Below, piece by piece: positions 1 to 7,055 of a DNA stretch of 46,660 nt. Origin of the DNA: Azospirillum sp. CAG:239. GTDB lineage: Bacteria; Pseudomonadota; Alphaproteobacteria; RF32; CAG-239. The translations under genes and the position numbers were made by a program. Each line of letters starts with the position of its first letter. The stretch's first letter is position 1. Under the pieces are notes generated by a model. That model was not told the DNA's origin, did no database searches, and worked only from the letters and a program-made list of their open reading frames with translations. The stretch lies in assembly GCA_000436375.1 (NCBI GenBank), contig FR885461.1:1-46660 (forward strand), given 5' to 3'.

Positions 1-1
1 T

Positions 2-46
2 GATGATCGCGGGCGTATCGCCGCCGGTAATCTTAAATTGTTGTGA
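2..46 (+). CDS. Cold-shock protein, C-terminal end only
   Basis: The frame starting at base 2 reads DDRGRIAAGNLKLL and then a TGA stop. This nearly matches the C-terminus of the complete cold-shock protein encoded just downstream (DDRGRNAAGNIIILK). I infer that it is the tail of a tandem cold-shock paralogue whose start lies before the window. It is followed by a strong intrinsic terminator, so the two copies are separate transcription units. Only 14 codons are visible, so the assignment rests on similarity to the neighbour. Confidence 0.75.
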   Translation, partial: DDRGRIAAGNLKLL

Positions 47-67
47 TCGGAAGTTTCACAACGGTAC

Positions 68-106
68 AATTGTCCCTGACTTTCCGGTCCGGGACAATTT
101 GTTTTT
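68..106 (+). terminator. Intrinsic terminator after first cold-shock gene
   Basis: A perfect 9-bp stem, AATTGTCCC at 68-76 paired with GGGACAATT at 91-99, is followed by TGTTTTTG. It lies 22 bases after the stop codon of the partial cold-shock gene. Confidence 0.85.
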
Positions 107-138
107 GTCACAAAAGAACGCGAAATCAAAAAATTGGC

Positions 139-166
139 TTGACTTATCGTAATAATTTAATAACAT
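139..166 (+). promoter_or_regulatory. Putative promoter of cold-shock gene
   Basis: TTGACT at 139-144 and TAACAT at 161-166, 16 bases apart, resemble sigma-70 elements. Transcription from here would give a leader of about 65 bases, which fits cold-shock genes, where the leader often controls translation. The spacing is slightly short and the -10 box is imperfect. Confidence 0.45.
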
Positions 167-235
167 TAACGCGTACTAAGCAGTAAGTGCAACGTGAATT
201 GTGATTACGATTAATTTTTTTATAAGGAAAAGAAC

Positions 236-439
236 ATGAAAGGTACAGTAAAGTGGTTCAATACCAAAAAAGGATATGGATTTATTCAGCCGGAAGGCGG
301 AAATAAAGATGTATTCGTTCATGTTACTGCTTTGGAAAAGACCGGTCTCCGCCGTCTGTTTGACGGACAGGTCGTAAGCTTTGATATTTATGACGATCGC
401 GGCCGCAATGCAGCCGGAAACATAATAATACTGAAATAA
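236..439 (+). CDS. Cold-shock protein (CspA family)
   Basis: This 67-residue protein is a single cold-shock domain of normal family length. It carries both RNA-binding motifs: RNP1-like KGYGFIQ at residues 12-18 and RNP2-like DVFVHVTAL at 25-33. Family members are cytoplasmic single-stranded RNA/DNA binders that melt mRNA structure and help translation at low temperature. The start is supported by AAGGAA about eight bases upstream. The gene is the second of at least two tandem copies, and each copy has its own terminator. The isolated transcription unit with its own leader suggests independent control. Family assignment is very secure; whether it is cold-induced cannot be seen. Confidence 0.96.
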   Translation: MKGTVKWFNTKKGYGFIQPEGGNKDVFVHVTALEKTGLRRLFDGQVVSFDIYDDRGRNAAGNIIILK

Positions 440-461
440 TTATTTTTATAAAAGCCGGAGA

Positions 462-490
462 CCCCGCAGTTTTTCCCTGCGGGGATTTTT
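462..490 (+). terminator. Intrinsic terminator of cold-shock gene
   Basis: An 8-bp stem, CCCCGCAG at 462-469 with CTGCGGGG at 477-484, is followed by ATTTTT. It ends the monocistronic cold-shock transcript and precedes the manganese exporter gene. Confidence 0.88.
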
Positions 491-570
491 ATGTTCATTT
501 AAGAATTTTCTTGCCTAAAGTTCAATTTTAGCATACATCTTGCCTGTACGTAAATTATCGGAATGGGGAA

Positions 571-1137
571 ATGAGTGGAATAGATGTCGTCCTGTTGGGA
601 TTGGCTTTGGCCGTGGACGCTTTTGTCGTATCGTTCTCTTACGGCTTAATCCTGAAAAGAAATCGCTGGCGAAATGCCGTAAGTCTGGGAGCTGCCACCG
701 GTTTGGGACAGTTTGTCATGCCTGTTGCCGGTTGGTATGGCACAAATCTGGTGCATGGGTATATTGAAAGCATTGATCATTGGATTGCTTTTGCCGTATT
801 TCTGGCTTTAGGATTGAAAGTAATTGACGAAGCCCTGAGCGGAGAAGATGAGCCTTGTAAGCTGAGCCGGCAGTTGACGTTTAAAGTGTTGCTGATGATT
901 GGGCTGGCAACCAGTATCGATGCCTTGGTAACCGGAATTACGCTCTACTTTATGAATGTTTCGATTTGGTTTGCAGCGCCGGCTATCGGTATTATAACTT
1001 TTGTCTGTGCCGTAATCGGCTTTCAGCTTAACTGCTGTTTCAAAAAAGTTCCGACCAGATATTTGGAAATTGCCGCCGGAATTATCCTGATTCTGCTTGG
1101 CTGTAAAGTTTTGTACGAACACCTTTCCGCCGAATAG
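571..1137 (+). CDS. mntP: Manganese efflux pump MntP-like
   Basis: This 188-residue polytopic membrane protein has the size and six-helix pattern of the MntP (YebN, DUF204) family, which exports Mn(II) across the inner membrane. The family's internal duplication is visible: ALAVDAF (Asp16) in the first half and ATSIDALVTG (Asp117) in the second, the paired acidic positions characteristic of the family. GGGGA lies about five bases before the ATG. The gene is monocistronic, bracketed by terminators at 462-490 and 1143-1171. In many bacteria mntP is controlled by the yybP-ykoY manganese riboswitch, but the roughly 80-base leader here is too short and shows no such fold. The exported ion is inferred from the family. 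Confidence 0.9.
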   Translation: MSGIDVVLLGLALAVDAFVVSFSYGLILKRNRWRNAVSLGAATGLGQFVMPVAGWYGTNLVHGYIESIDHWIAFAVFLALGLKVIDEALSGEDEPCKLSRQLTFKVLLMIGLATSIDALVTGITLYFMNVSIWFAAPAIGIITFVCAVIGFQLNCCFKKVPTRYLEIAAGIILILLGCKVLYEHLSAE

Positions 1138-1142
1138 GCCGC

Positions 1143-1171
1143 AAAAAGCAGTTTTTCGAAACTGCTTTTTT
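1143..1171 (+). terminator. Intrinsic terminator after mntP
   Basis: A 12-bp stem, AAAAAGCAGTTT at 1143-1154 with AAACTGCTTTTT at 1159-1170, is closed by a TTCG tetraloop and followed by T residues. It starts five bases after the mntP stop codon. Confidence 0.88.
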
Positions 1172-1346
1172 GATTTGGTCTTTAAAAATAAAAAATAGAC
1201 AAAAGACAAAAAAGAGAATATACTCAAAATCAGATTTTTTATTATCAATACAGGTATTATTATCCGAGAGAATTTATCTTCGCATAATTCTGCCTGTTTT
1301 TTCGCGTGTTCTTAAATTTAATATAAACCCTTAAAAATTAGCAGTT

Positions 1347-1775
1347 ATGAAAAGGTATTTTATCGTCTTTACGGTTTGTATGGCGCTGATGCTTGTCGGG
1401 CTTTGCGTTATGCTGAAATTTGTCTGTCTGGGGAACTTGACCCGGGCGGCTGTCGCTTTCGTTCTTATGTCTGTTTCCGGCATTTTGAGTTATCTTGTTT
1501 ACCGGACATATGATGTAATCAGGGACATGAAATCTCATTACGAATATTTCGGTCTGGATGACGGCACGGCTTATATGCGGCTTCAGAACGATACGCGGCT
1601 CGATTTGTATTTCGGGTCACTGCCCGTTCGACAGCTGAGGGAAGAACGCAGAAAATACGTTTTTCTGCTTAACGGTCTTGATGGCAACCGGAAACTTTTC
1701 CGAAACCAGAAGGACGAATTGCGCGCTGACTATGCCAGAATATTGCGGTTCATACAAAAATATTTGCAGCCATGA
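1347..1775 (+). CDS. Small two-helix membrane protein (paralogue 1)
   Basis: I do not recognise this 142-residue protein. Its N-terminal half has two hydrophobic segments (about residues 4-26 and 33-52). A charged, probably cytoplasmic tail rich in Arg, Lys and Glu follows. It overlaps the next gene by four bases (ATGA), so the two are translationally coupled. Both proteins begin MKRY and share the same layout: short N-terminus, two helices, an aromatic stretch, then a soluble tail. They are probably diverged tandem duplicates. No clear ribosome-binding site precedes the ATG. Function unknown. Confidence 0.72.
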   Translation: MKRYFIVFTVCMALMLVGLCVMLKFVCLGNLTRAAVAFVLMSVSGILSYLVYRTYDVIRDMKSHYEYFGLDDGTAYMRLQNDTRLDLYFGSLPVRQLREERRKYVFLLNGLDGNRKLFRNQKDELRADYARILRFIQKYLQP

Positions 1776-2209
1776 AAAGATATCTGGTTTTTGCGGCATG
1801 CGGCTGGATAGCCTGTTTGTCGGGACTGTGTTTGGCGCTTAGCCTTTCGCCGTCGCTTGATATTAAACTTTTCGGCATAATTTTGTTTCTGTTTGGCGGA
1901 ATGTCGGGCTATATTTGCGGAGAACATTACCGGCATATCATGAATATTGCTGGGGCTTACCGCAGTCTGCTGGGCATTAAGAACGGAGCCGTCCGTTTTC
2001 TCTGCGGTTTGTCTTCGGAAGAGCTTAAAGATCTGATTCGCGTATTGACGCCTGAAGAACTGGCCGGCGAAGCGGAAAGAACGGGCGCGGTTCTTGCTGA
2101 ACTGAAAGACAGAAAGAGGGGCCGGCCTTGTAAGAAAATAAGTCAGCTGGAAAATATTTTGCGCGTTTTTGCCAAAGCCGCTGACAAGAAACAAAAAAGA
2201 GAGCCTTAA
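1772..2209 (+). CDS. Small two-helix membrane protein (paralogue 2)
   Basis: This 145-residue membrane protein of unknown function starts inside the stop codon of the preceding gene. Helices are predicted at about residues 4-26 and 32-50, followed by a soluble tail. The tail ends in a very basic stretch (about residues 112-145) containing a KKISQLENILR segment that could form a short amphipathic helix. It shares MKRY, the helix layout and a Y..LGI.NG-like stretch after helix 2 with its neighbour. It is followed at once by a hairpin terminator that overlaps the stop codon. Confidence 0.72.
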   Translation: MKRYLVFAACGWIACLSGLCLALSLSPSLDIKLFGIILFLFGGMSGYICGEHYRHIMNIAGAYRSLLGIKNGAVRFLCGLSSEELKDLIRVLTPEELAGEAERTGAVLAELKDRKRGRPCKKISQLENILRVFAKAADKKQKREP

Positions 2210-2220
2210 CGGCTCTCTTT
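2196..2220. terminator. Bidirectional terminator between converging genes
   Basis: A perfect 10-bp stem, AAAGAGAGCC at 2196-2205 with GGCTCTCTTT at 2211-2220, sits between the stop codon of the plus-strand pair and the end of the minus-strand thioesterase. A-rich sequence on one side and T residues on the other allow termination on both strands. Confidence 0.7.
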
Positions 2221-2225
2221 GGCGT

Positions 2226-2963
2226 TTAAATCCCGATCCAGCAAATACGGACTCTTGCCAGCTCTCGTCCGTCCCCCGTCGCCTTAATGCGATGAATTGT
2301 CGTCAGGTTGTCAAATTCGGTTTCTACCCGGATGTCTTCGCCGTATAAACCCTCTTTTTTAAATGCAATTTCAATTTCCGCCGGCGTATGCGCAGCCCGG
2401 AAATCAATGCCGACCGCTTCAGACGCCCAGAGCGGATAAACTGCGTTGTTGACGTGGTTGTTCAGGTCTATATCGTCAAAACGAATAAAAAATTCCGCAG
2501 CTTCGTCAATCTTTTGCGGCTCTGATATTTTAGGAAAATCCGTATCGATAACCCTTTCCCCGATAACCTGATACATCGGCAGGTTTTCCCGCAGGGCAAT
2601 CGGCCTCCGCCGAGCGGCGTCAATCAGAATCCACTGGCTTGAGGCCTTAATGAGCGTATCGCCGTTTTCCGACTGTACCAGAAATTCGCGAATGGCGCCG
2701 AGTTTCTTTTCTACGGCCGGCCAGGATTGCACTTTGATTTTTTCGTGCATTTTGGGCAGCCGGGCAATTTGCAGATGGTAGTTGGATCCGACCCAGGCAA
2801 AACCTTTGCTCAAACAATATTCCAGCCCCAGTCCCATCGCCGAGGCATGGCTGTCGGCAACGTCCTGAAAAATGTTCATTAACGTCAGCAGACGCAGATT
2901 TTCGTTCCGGTCGCATTCATAAGTCCGAATCAAATATTCTTTTTCAATTTTATAAATATTCAT
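2226..2963 (-). CDS. Acyl-ACP thioesterase
   Basis: This 245-residue cytoplasmic protein has the double hot-dog layout of the bacterial acyl-ACP thioesterase family (related to plant FatA/FatB), which releases free fatty acids from acyl carrier protein. The second hot-dog domain holds the catalytic signature DIDLNNHVNN, with Asp166, Asn168 and His170 matching the family's Asp-x-Asn-x-His. The N-terminal half carries the hot-dog helix region (NIFQDVADSHASAMGLG). It lies 12 bases after the beta-lactamase-fold gene and is probably co-transcribed with it. It could support lipid turnover or membrane remodelling; the acyl chain preference cannot be read from sequence. Confidence 0.88.
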   Translation of the reverse strand: MNIYKIEKEYLIRTYECDRNENLRLLTLMNIFQDVADSHASAMGLGLEYCLSKGFAWVGSNYHLQIARLPKMHEKIKVQSWPAVEKKLGAIREFLVQSENGDTLIKASSQWILIDAARRRPIALRENLPMYQVIGERVIDTDFPKISEPQKIDEAAEFFIRFDDIDLNNHVNNAVYPLWASEAVGIDFRAAHTPAEIEIAFKKEGLYGEDIRVETEFDNLTTIHRIKATGDGRELARVRICWIGI

Positions 2964-2975
2964 GTTTTTTCCTCT

Positions 2976-4511
2976 TTATTGCGGCTCTCGATAAACAAAA
3001 GGCTTCCGGAAGATTTTCGGCGGCAGTTCGCAGGCGCCTTTGCGGCGCTGATGCAAAAACATTTTGAAACGTTTCTGGCAGCGGCGGTTACTGATGGTTC
3101 TTTTCAGAAAACCCATTCCGGACGTTTCTTTTTGAAAGACTTCGGTCAGATAGGCAAAATCATCGTTGTAAACAACAACCAGCCATTTTGCCGGCAGGGA
3201 GGAAACCTTTACGGCTTCACTGCCGTTAAGCCGGTAGATTTCGTTGTTGCGGGGCGTATCGGGCAGCAGTTTCATATTCATATAGGCGGCCAGCTCTCGA
3301 AAATTGTCAATGACAAAAACCGGACAATGTGTCGGAATAAAAACCGGCCTGTTCAAAATAAAGTTCAGATATTCGTAATCACCCAGAAAACCGTGTCCGA
3401 AACCCTGCAGTTCGGGAACCGCGTCAACGTCCGTAAAGCTGATGTTGTGAGCGTTCAGCTGCCCTTTGAGCGGATTGAAGAACGTTTTGGCTGTAATGAT
3501 GCCGAAACAGTTTTCGGCATTGGCGTCAAAAGCCTGTGAAACATGGTTATAGGTGCCGATGACCACGTAATTGTCTTTCAGTTTGGCGATTTCGTCCCGA
3601 TCATGATTGTAAATAACCTTAATGCGTTTGCCGGCCATTTTGTCAAAGGAAATGCCGTAGTCGATAATCCGCTGCAGGTAGCTGTAAAAATCCGGATTCC
3701 CAAAAAATATCACGTTTTTTTTAAGTTTTAGCGCAGCCAGAAAAGCGATGATGTACATTTCCGGATGCGTCGGATAAACCGGCAGAAAGATTTTGCCTTT
3801 GCGGCTTTTTCTCATCAGGCAGACCAGCTTCTTAAACGTCGTCACTTCCTTAACCGCATAGCCGTCGTCATAAATGCCGTAAAAGTCCGTTACGGCAAAT
3901 TTTATGTCTGCGGCCAGTTGTTTCAGGCGCTTGGTGTTGGTTGCTTTGCGAAAATAGGTGCTGCTGTCGATTTTCATGTCGCCGCTGTGATAGACGGTCG
4001 TGTTTGGCGTCCTGATGATAAAGCCGAAACTGTCAAAGCAGGTATGGGACGACGACATCACCTCAATTTCCAGTGAACCTGTCCTGATTATACTGCCGTC
4101 GTCGATAATGTTTTGCTTGGGTCTTTTGTATTTCGGAATGCCGAACTCCCTGTACAGGTCTTCCAGAATCATAAAGGTATATTTGCCTGCGTACAGCGGC
4201 GGCAGCGAATAGCCGGCCTTGATGTAGTGAACGATGCCGTTAAGGTGATCGGGGTGCGAATGTGTCAGAAAAATCGCGGCTGCTCTATCTTTTCCTGTGC
4301 CGAGAAATGCCCGGATATCAGGAACGGCGGCCGCTGAATTTTTGATTCCCAGCGCCTGATGATTGTCAAATTTTCCGAGATCGACAATTATTGTTGTCCG
4401 GCCATCGGCGGTTACGTCGGTATAACGGTAGGAATGCCCGCTGATTTGGTCAATATTATTGCCGCCGAGCGGCTGCCAGTATAATCCGTATTCTTCCGAT
4501 AAACTATTCAT
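2976..4511 (-). CDS. Metallo-beta-lactamase-fold hydrolase, RNase J-like
   Basis: This 511-residue protein has the metal-binding motifs of the metallo-beta-lactamase fold: HSHPDH at residues 84-89, His156 in SSSHTCFDS and Asp178 in YHSGD. The middle and C-terminal parts (GKIFLPVYPTH around 239-249, FGHGFLGDYE around 371-380, FIPTHCPVF around 391-399) are spaced like the beta-CASP insert and terminal histidine of RNase J-type nucleases. The family resemblance is real but sequence conservation with RNase J is low, and the usual C-terminal dimerisation domain is not obvious. It may be a nuclease or another hydrolase. It ends in a basic tail (RRCQKRFKMFLHQRRKG). The thioesterase gene follows directly. 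Confidence 0.72.
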   Translation of the reverse strand: MNSLSEEYGLYWQPLGGNNIDQISGHSYRYTDVTADGRTTIIVDLGKFDNHQALGIKNSAAAVPDIRAFLGTGKDRAAAIFLTHSHPDHLNGIVHYIKAGYSLPPLYAGKYTFMILEDLYREFGIPKYKRPKQNIIDDGSIIRTGSLEIEVMSSSHTCFDSFGFIIRTPNTTVYHSGDMKIDSSTYFRKATNTKRLKQLAADIKFAVTDFYGIYDDGYAVKEVTTFKKLVCLMRKSRKGKIFLPVYPTHPEMYIIAFLAALKLKKNVIFFGNPDFYSYLQRIIDYGISFDKMAGKRIKVIYNHDRDEIAKLKDNYVVIGTYNHVSQAFDANAENCFGIITAKTFFNPLKGQLNAHNISFTDVDAVPELQGFGHGFLGDYEYLNFILNRPVFIPTHCPVFVIDNFRELAAYMNMKLLPDTPRNNEIYRLNGSEAVKVSSLPAKWLVVVYNDDFAYLTEVFQKETSGMGFLKRTISNRRCQKRFKMFLHQRRKGACELPPKIFRKPFVYREPQ

Positions 4512-4518
4512 TAAAACG

Positions 4519-4552
4519 AAACCGACCCAAACGTTTAAGTTAAGGTCGGTTT
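4519..4552 (-). terminator. Terminator after lytic transglycosylase gene
   Basis: A 9-bp stem, AAACCGACC at 4519-4527 with GGTCGGTTT at 4544-4552, lies just downstream of the transglycosylase on the minus strand and is followed on that strand by CGTTTTAATG. The next gene begins within this tail, so termination is probably partial. Confidence 0.5.
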
Positions 4553-4576
4553 AGCAAATTATCGCCGGTTTAGCAA

Positions 4577-5332
4577 TTACTTTGTTTTGTTTTTCCTATA
4601 TTCGGCCAGTTTGGCTTCCCGCCAGGCTTTGGCATCGGCTCTGGCTTTTGCCAGCGAAGCCTTGGCTTCGGCAATCCGCTTTTCGGCAATAACCTTGCGG
4701 TCATGTCCGGTTTTGTTTGCCGCCGGTTTGGTCATGTTGCCGAACAGGCTTGCGCTCAGGTCATTTTGCGCCAGCTTGACTTTTTCGTAAGCCGAAGCCA
4801 GTTTGCGCTTATAACGCTGCGCTTTGGTTGGTACGCTGGAGTGATATGCCATGGCAGCCTTGATCCAGTCACGCTTCTGCTCGTACAAATTGCGCAGGAA
4901 TTTGGCGCCGTAAGTAACGTTTGTTTCCGGATCCAAAGCGTCTTCAATGCTGTCAAAGGCGTCGCCGTGATAAGCCAGATTAATCTGCATGCAGCCGACG
5001 TCAATGCTTTTGACGCCCTGCGCCTGCAGTTTCTTAACCGCTCTGATGGCTTCTTCCTTGGTGGCAAAATAACGGCCTTTGCCCTGAGCGTTGATTGTCC
5101 ACGGCCAGGCGAGCGTCTGTTTCTTGGCTTCGTTGTAACGTCCGGTTTCAACGCTCGAAATCGTAGTCAGCAAGTGCTTTTTGATTTGGTATTGTTGCTC
5201 AATTTTAGCTGTGGCTTGCATACAGACATAAGCATCGTCAACTTTCAGGTCATTGGCTTTTGCCTGTACGGGCTGAATTAACATCAGCAATAATACAAAA
5301 AACATTAAAATTTTTGATACGAAAAGTCGCAT
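4577..5332 (-). CDS. Secreted lytic transglycosylase, SLT fold
   Basis: The preferred start is the ATG at 5332, not the upstream in-frame ATG at 5386: it has GGGGAG seven bases upstream and begins a clean signal peptide (MRLFVSKILMFFVLLLML, cleavage near VQA at residues 22-24). The 251-residue product has a compact SLT domain. The catalytic Glu is probably Glu62 in ISSVETGRY, and DVGCMQIN around 111-118 matches the family's GxMQxxP/N element. Such enzymes cleave peptidoglycan to 1,6-anhydromuropeptides in the periplasm. The last 60 residues are an Ala/Lys/Arg-rich, probably helical tail. Specific subclass unclear. Confidence 0.85.
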   Translation of the reverse strand: MRLFVSKILMFFVLLLMLIQPVQAKANDLKVDDAYVCMQATAKIEQQYQIKKHLLTTISSVETGRYNEAKKQTLAWPWTINAQGKGRYFATKEEAIRAVKKLQAQGVKSIDVGCMQINLAYHGDAFDSIEDALDPETNVTYGAKFLRNLYEQKRDWIKAAMAYHSSVPTKAQRYKRKLASAYEKVKLAQNDLSASLFGNMTKPAANKTGHDRKVIAEKRIAEAKASLAKARADAKAWREAKLAEYRKNKTK

Positions 5333-5494
5333 CCCTCTGCTCCCCAAAAGCGGCCACAAACATCCCTTATGCAACAAATGTGCCAATTTCAGTTTGCTTA
5401 ACGGCAGTAAAAATACAAAACGCTTAAAGGTTGGTTATATTAAATTAAACTCCAAATCGTTAAAATATCCTAACAATCTCTCGTTATAATTAAA

Positions 5495-5529
5495 AAAATC
5501 AAAAATGCTCCCGGAAATATAAACCGGGA
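5495..5529 (-). terminator. Terminator after N-formylglutamate amidohydrolase gene
   Basis: TCCCGG at 5509-5514 pairs with CCGGGA at 5524-5529. On the minus strand the stem is followed by GCATTTTTGATTTTTTT. It lies about 30 bases beyond the stop codon of the amidohydrolase gene. Confidence 0.65.
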
Positions 5530-5560
5530 ATCTTCAAAAACAAGGGGGTTTATAACACAG

Positions 5561-6445
5561 TTAAAATTTAAAATCCAGCAAAAATTGCGCCAGAGCCTTC
5601 AGAGAGGCGCTGATGTCTGAGCTAACCTTATGAAAATCATCGTTTTTTTTGTGTGTATTTTCTTCCATGTAAAGGGCACGGTTGGTTTCCAGCTGCAGGG
5701 TAAAGATTTTGCGTCGCGGCTGGCAGAAATTAAAGGTTATGAAGGCGCCGGAGTAGGGGCAGTTGAACGTGGTGTGATATTTTCGTTTTTCCAGTTCGTC
5801 TTTCAGAAAACTGCCGAATTCTCCCGGGCAGCTTTGCTCAAACAGATTTCCAAGACAGAATTCGATGTTTTGACCGTCGTTCATAATGGAGCAGATTTTG
5901 GACGGCATTGAGTGGCAGTCAACCAGCAGGCAGAAACCAAACTTCTTGACGCATTTGTCAACCAACTGTTGCAGGCGCTTGTGATAAGCGTCGTATACGT
6001 TTTTGAAACGTTCCTGAACTTCGTCGAAATTCAGCAAACCGTCATATATGTTGTTATTGTTGGCGGAAATTCGGTGTATCACGCCTAACCCGACCCTGCA
6101 ACGCCGTCCCATCGGCAGGTCTTTCTGCGGATGGTTGAAAAACATGGCCGGGTCTATTTCGATTTTGTCGCGGTTGACATCGACAAAAGCCCGGTTGATG
6201 TTCATCGAAATCATCGGAATTCCGGCATCTGACGCCGGTCGGACAAGTTCGTCGACAAAGGAGTCTTCATTGCTGCGCAGTTCGTTGATGTCCATTTTGA
6301 CCGCGTTGAGAAATTCTTCGGGAAAAAACTGTCCGCAGTGCGGTGCCGACAAAACCATCGGAAATTTGATTTCCGAGGTGTTGCATTCCTCAAAAATCCT
6401 CAGCTTCCTGTAGTTTACCTTAAAGTCAATATGTTTCTCGGCCAC
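5561..6445 (-). CDS. N-formylglutamate amidohydrolase family protein
   Basis: This 294-residue cytoplasmic protein matches the N-formylglutamate amidohydrolase (HutG-like) family throughout: VLSAPHCGQFFP near residue 32, NINRAFVDVNRD near 83, a RISANNNNIYDG segment and LLVDCHSMPS near 173. The conserved histidines and acidic residues are the expected metal and substrate ligands. Classical members hydrolyse N-formyl-L-glutamate to glutamate and formate in histidine breakdown. No other hut gene is present, so the true substrate is open. It has its own terminator and an AT-rich upstream region, so it is probably monocistronic. Confidence 0.85.
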   Translation of the reverse strand: MAEKHIDFKVNYRKLRIFEECNTSEIKFPMVLSAPHCGQFFPEEFLNAVKMDINELRSNEDSFVDELVRPASDAGIPMISMNINRAFVDVNRDKIEIDPAMFFNHPQKDLPMGRRCRVGLGVIHRISANNNNIYDGLLNFDEVQERFKNVYDAYHKRLQQLVDKCVKKFGFCLLVDCHSMPSKICSIMNDGQNIEFCLGNLFEQSCPGEFGSFLKDELEKRKYHTTFNCPYSGAFITFNFCQPRRKIFTLQLETNRALYMEENTHKKNDDFHKVSSDISASLKALAQFLLDFKF

Positions 6446-6572
6446 GTTTTTCTCCTTATGGTTTGTAAAAGTATAATCAAAAATTATTAAATTTTTAATA
6501 ATGCGTTTAAAGACGGCTGAAAGGCTTTTTCAGCATAAAAATCCGAAAAAGAAAAAAACAGCTAAAAAATGC

Positions 6573-6601
6573 TTGCATTTCTGAAAAAAAGATTTTATAA
6601 A
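6573..6601 (+). promoter_or_regulatory. Promoter of tRNA-Val
   Basis: TTGCAT at 6573-6578 and TATAAA at 6596-6601 are separated by exactly 17 bases and lie 20 bases before the mature tRNA 5' end, as expected for a strong sigma-70-type tRNA promoter. Confidence 0.75.
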
Positions 6602-6621
6602 AGCAAAGTCCTGAAGACATC

Positions 6622-6697
6622 GGGTGTGTAGCTCAGCGGTATGAGCACTACGTTGACATCGTAGGGGTCACAAGTTCGATCCTTGTCACACCCACCA
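6622..6697 (+). tRNA. tRNA-Val (anticodon GAC)
   Basis: This 76-base gene folds as a full cloverleaf. The acceptor arms are GGGTGTG (6622-6628) and CACACCC (6687-6693), followed by A and an encoded CCA. The anticodon stem CTACG/CGTAG encloses loop TTGACAT, giving anticodon GAC (valine, codons GUC/GUU). The T arm has the usual GTTCGAT loop. A strong promoter precedes it. Its CA end is part of a 19-bp terminator hairpin, and its 3' end is imperfectly repeated 182 bases downstream. Confidence 0.97.
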
Positions 6698-6788
6698 ATA
6701 ACAATAAAGCCTCCCTTGCGGAGGCTTTATTGTTATTGACAGGGTATGCTGGAGAGAACTTGTGAAGCAAGTTCGGCGACCGAGTTCC
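6682..6788 (+). repeat. tRNA-Val-linked repeat, copy 1
   Basis: This stretch runs from the last bases of tRNA-Val through its hairpin to CGAGTTCC. It is repeated almost exactly 180 bases further on. It includes a small hairpin, GAACTTGT-GAA-GCAAGTTC, at about 6757-6775. See the findings for a related motif downstream of tRNA-Thr. Confidence 0.85.
6696..6738 (+). terminator. Long perfect hairpin at tRNA-Val 3' end
   Basis: A perfect 19-bp inverted repeat spans 6696-6714 and 6720-6738 with a five-base loop (CTTGC). Its 5' arm starts inside the CCA end of the tRNA. There is no downstream T tract, but the lower stem is itself A/T-rich. It may act as terminator, processing signal or both. Confidence 0.6.
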
Positions 6789-6863
6789 TCATTGGGGAAC
6801 GAGGGAGAGTGACGAGCAGCGCGAGGAAGCCGGAGGCGGCAGCGTGCGCAGCGCCTGCCCAAA

Positions 6864-6968
6864 CTTGTCACACCAACGCCGTTTTTTTGCCTCCCTTGCG
6901 GAGGCTTTATTGTTATTGACAGGGTATGCCGGAGAGAACTTGTGAAACAAGTTCGGCGACCGAGTTCC
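6864..6968 (+). repeat. tRNA-Val-linked repeat, copy 2
   Basis: This second copy begins with CTTGTCACACC, a copy of the tRNA-Val 3' end. After a diverged patch it matches copy 1 from GCCTCCCTTGCGG to CGAGTTCC with two substitutions. The long stem is broken because the 5' arm is replaced by CGTTTTTTT, while the 3' arm is intact. The small hairpin is kept, with a T-G pair changed to T-A. Confidence 0.85.
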
Positions 6969-7055
6969 GCAGTTTGAGAGGTTTTTCTGTCTGATAACTT
7001 GTCTGTCCGGTTGGCAAGTGTCCTGCTCTGTGCTAATCTGGCGCAAATTGAAAAT

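Noticed and set aside
491..570. yybP-ykoY manganese riboswitch before mntP
   Set aside because: Only about 80 bases separate the previous terminator from the start codon, and no matching stems were found.
2979..3539. Plus-strand open frame opposite the beta-lactamase-fold gene
   Set aside because: It is antisense to a gene with clear metal-binding motifs and has no recognisable domain.
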